Origin: Pseudomonadota bacterium
GTDB taxonomy: Bacteria; Pseudomonadota; Alphaproteobacteria; Rhizobiales; Methylopilaceae
Direction of reading: 5' to 3'
Length of the DNA stretch: 7,015 nucleotides
NCBI GenBank assembly: GCA_023430145.1
Contig: JAEZCD010000149.1
Span: 1 to 7,015 of the forward strand
Of the stretch, positions 6,833 to 7,015 are shown in pieces. The translations under genes and the position numbers were made by a program. Within the stretch, counting starts at the first letter, position 1, and every line of letters starts with the position of its first letter. Below the pieces are notes generated by a model that had not been told where the DNA came from, ran no database searches, and saw only the letters and a program-made list of their open reading frames with translations.

Positions 6833-6984
6833 GCGCCGGGCCTCTCGCTCCGCGGTGTCGAGCGAGCGTAGCCCGGATAAGCGGAGCGCAATCCGGGACT
6901 TTCGCGGGCGGCGAGGCTGTCCCGGGGTCGCTTCGCTCGCCCGGGCTACGGTCTTCCCCGACCTGGGCGCGAGAGGCCCGGCGC
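6833..6984. repeat. Nested inverted repeat with two inverted GTAG-type REP units
   Basis: Outer arms of 16 bp are perfect inverted repeats (GCGCCGGGCCTCTCGC at 6833-6848 and its complement at 6969-6984). After 18 nt on each side comes a second perfect 10-bp pair, CGTAGCCCGG (6867-6876) and CCGGGCTACG (6941-6950). Within these lie two REP-like hairpins facing each other: GTAG followed by the stem CCCGGAT/ATCCGGG (6872-6878, 6891-6897), and in reverse complement GTAG followed by CCCGGG/CCCGGG (6940-6945, 6921-6926). Both have AGCG-rich loops. A GTAG tetranucleotide before a short palindrome is typical of REPs linked to RAYT transposases. No transposase is visible here. The element begins 44 nt after the dehydrogenase stop and may also act at that transcript's 3' end. 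Confidence 0.82.
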
Positions 6985-6989
6985 GGGGG

Positions 6990-7007
6990 CCCCCCCCCCC
7001 CCCCCCC
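6990..7007. repeat. Poly-C homopolymer tract of 18 nt
   Basis: Eighteen consecutive C, preceded by GGGGG (6985-6989) and followed by GGGCGGGG to the window end. The tract lies 8 bases from the edge. It may be a genuine slippage-prone tract or a low-quality sequence end. No coding role is visible. Confidence 0.9.
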
Positions 7008-7015
7008 GGGCGGGG

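Overview
The window is very GC-rich chromosomal DNA. Its proteins resemble those of an alphaproteobacterium, most likely of the Hyphomicrobiales (rhizobial and methylobacterial relatives). The MaeB-type malic enzyme with a fused phosphotransacetylase-like domain, the GC-saturated third codon positions and the families of short palindromic intergenic repeats all fit. The genus cannot be decided from sequence alone. The content is mostly core carbon metabolism. I see no phage, plasmid, CRISPR, defence or biosynthetic cluster, and no transposase gene.

Layout from left to right. A small secreted tyrosine-rich protein runs off the left edge on the minus strand (1-175). A 314-bp intergenic stretch (176-489) carries a palindromic repeat plus a partial extra arm. 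Glycogen/alpha-glucan phosphorylase glgP lies on the minus strand (490-3015), with a GTG start and a strong Shine-Dalgarno. A 357-bp gap (3016-3372) holds the glgP leader and a second copy of the palindromic repeat. The malic enzyme maeB lies on the minus strand (3373-5658). A short divergent promoter region follows. A beta-hydroxyacid dehydrogenase of the 3-hydroxyisobutyrate dehydrogenase superfamily lies on the plus strand (5902-6789). The right end holds a 152-bp nested inverted repeat containing two inverted GTAG-type REP units, then an 18-nt poly-C tract.

Functionally, GlgP releases glucose-1-phosphate from stored glycogen. MaeB turns malate into pyruvate, CO2 and NAD(P)H. The dehydrogenase interconverts a short-chain hydroxyacid and its semialdehyde. 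GlgP and MaeB both feed central carbon around pyruvate, but nothing in the sequence proves they share an operon: 357 bp and a repeat separate them. The two most interesting points are the dehydrogenase's Gly-Arg-Thr substrate motif, which resembles sulfolactaldehyde reductase (YihU) rather than the usual Ser-Gly-Gly, and the highly ordered palindromic elements placed just beyond gene ends. I found no convincing new multi-gene system.
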